Below, piece by piece: positions 63,897 through 64,000 of a DNA stretch of 64,000 nucleotides. The stretch comes from Symbiodinium natans (Eukaryota; Sar; Dinophyceae; Suessiales; Symbiodiniaceae). Below the pieces are notes generated by a model, which searched no databases, had not been told where the DNA came from, and worked only from the letters and a program-made list of their open reading frames with translations. Every line of letters begins with the position of its first letter. Position 1 is the stretch's first letter. The DNA lies in NCBI GenBank assembly GCA_905221605.1, contig CAJNDS010002440.1:266485-330484 (forward strand), in the 5' to 3' direction. Position numbers and translations under genes: made by a program.

Positions 63897-64000
63897 GTAG
63901 GTTGTTTCATTTTCAGAGAGGCTTTTGCCCTAAGCTCAATCCTGAAGCCCTTAACCCAAGCCTTAAACTTTGGGAGCTTAGAACTCGCAAGCTGCCGCGA

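Larger units (their letters stand above)
11613..63900. repeat. Domain of interstitial telomere-type repeats with exon islands
   Basis: About 52 kb of TTTAGGG and CCCTAAA arrays, exact and degenerate, alternate in orientation every few hundred bases and are separated by unique islands of 50-300 bases. Many islands carry open frames with splice-like borders. The SmE gene shows that at least part of this domain is intronic. Between listed features the sequence is degenerate repeat (TTTGGGG, CCCTAAG, CCCGAAA and similar) with no further gene seen. Confidence 0.9.

Noticed and set aside
11613-63900. Chromosome end (true telomere)
   Set aside because: The arrays switch orientation dozens of times and are separated by exons of a working-looking gene, so they are interstitial.

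Overview
The window reads as nuclear DNA of a dinoflagellate, probably a Symbiodiniaceae-type genome. The main signs are long interstitial TTTAGGG/CCCTAAA telomere-type repeats, a Ty1/copia-like polyprotein, very small exons with GC and GA as well as GT splice donors, a possible relict of the trans-spliced leader upstream of an intronless gene, and several families of short inverted-repeat elements. No bacterial gene, rRNA, convincing tRNA or CRISPR array was found.

Layout. (1) 1-5506: a copia-type retrotransposon polyprotein (integrase, reverse transcriptase, RNase H, unusual C-terminal extension), cut by the left window edge. (2) 5507-11612: mostly non-coding, with a tandem repeat, a GTA/GCA triplet array, hairpins and three short MITE-like elements. 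(3) 11613 to about 63900: a 52-kb domain of telomere-type repeats in alternating orientation, interrupted every few hundred bases by short unique islands. Many islands look like exons: open frame, preceded by an AG acceptor and followed by a GT, GC or GA donor.

The key observation is that six consecutive islands on the + strand (36878-40744) join in phase into the spliceosomal core protein SmE (SNRPE). Its five introns are 262-1538 bp long, consist largely of telomere-type repeats, and on my reading use only GC and GA donors. This shows that at least part of the repeat domain is intronic DNA of working genes and not simply chromosome-end debris. Most exon-like islands have CCCTAAA repeats on the left and TTTAGGG repeats on the right, so many introns would have the form TTTAGGG...CCCTAAA and could fold into long hairpins.

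Other probable multi-exon genes, all inferred, are a gene from 23233 whose later exons resemble a chorein/VPS13-type N-terminus, a gene from 51091 with six in-phase exons, a gene starting at 46840 with a GTAAGT donor, and many single exons. An intronless membrane-protein gene (54718-55422) lies between repeat arrays and looks like a retrogene. A 2.14-kb non-autonomous DNA transposon (19830-21966) with TA-flanked terminal inverted repeats sits inside a telomere-type array. A diverged block of about 0.6 kb occurs twice in opposite orientation (25273-25923 and 44428-44996).

Limits: single-exon calls rest on open frames of 20-110 bases plus splice-like signals, so individual ones can be wrong. 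Some GC-rich islands are open on both strands. SmE and the copia element are the only confident family assignments.
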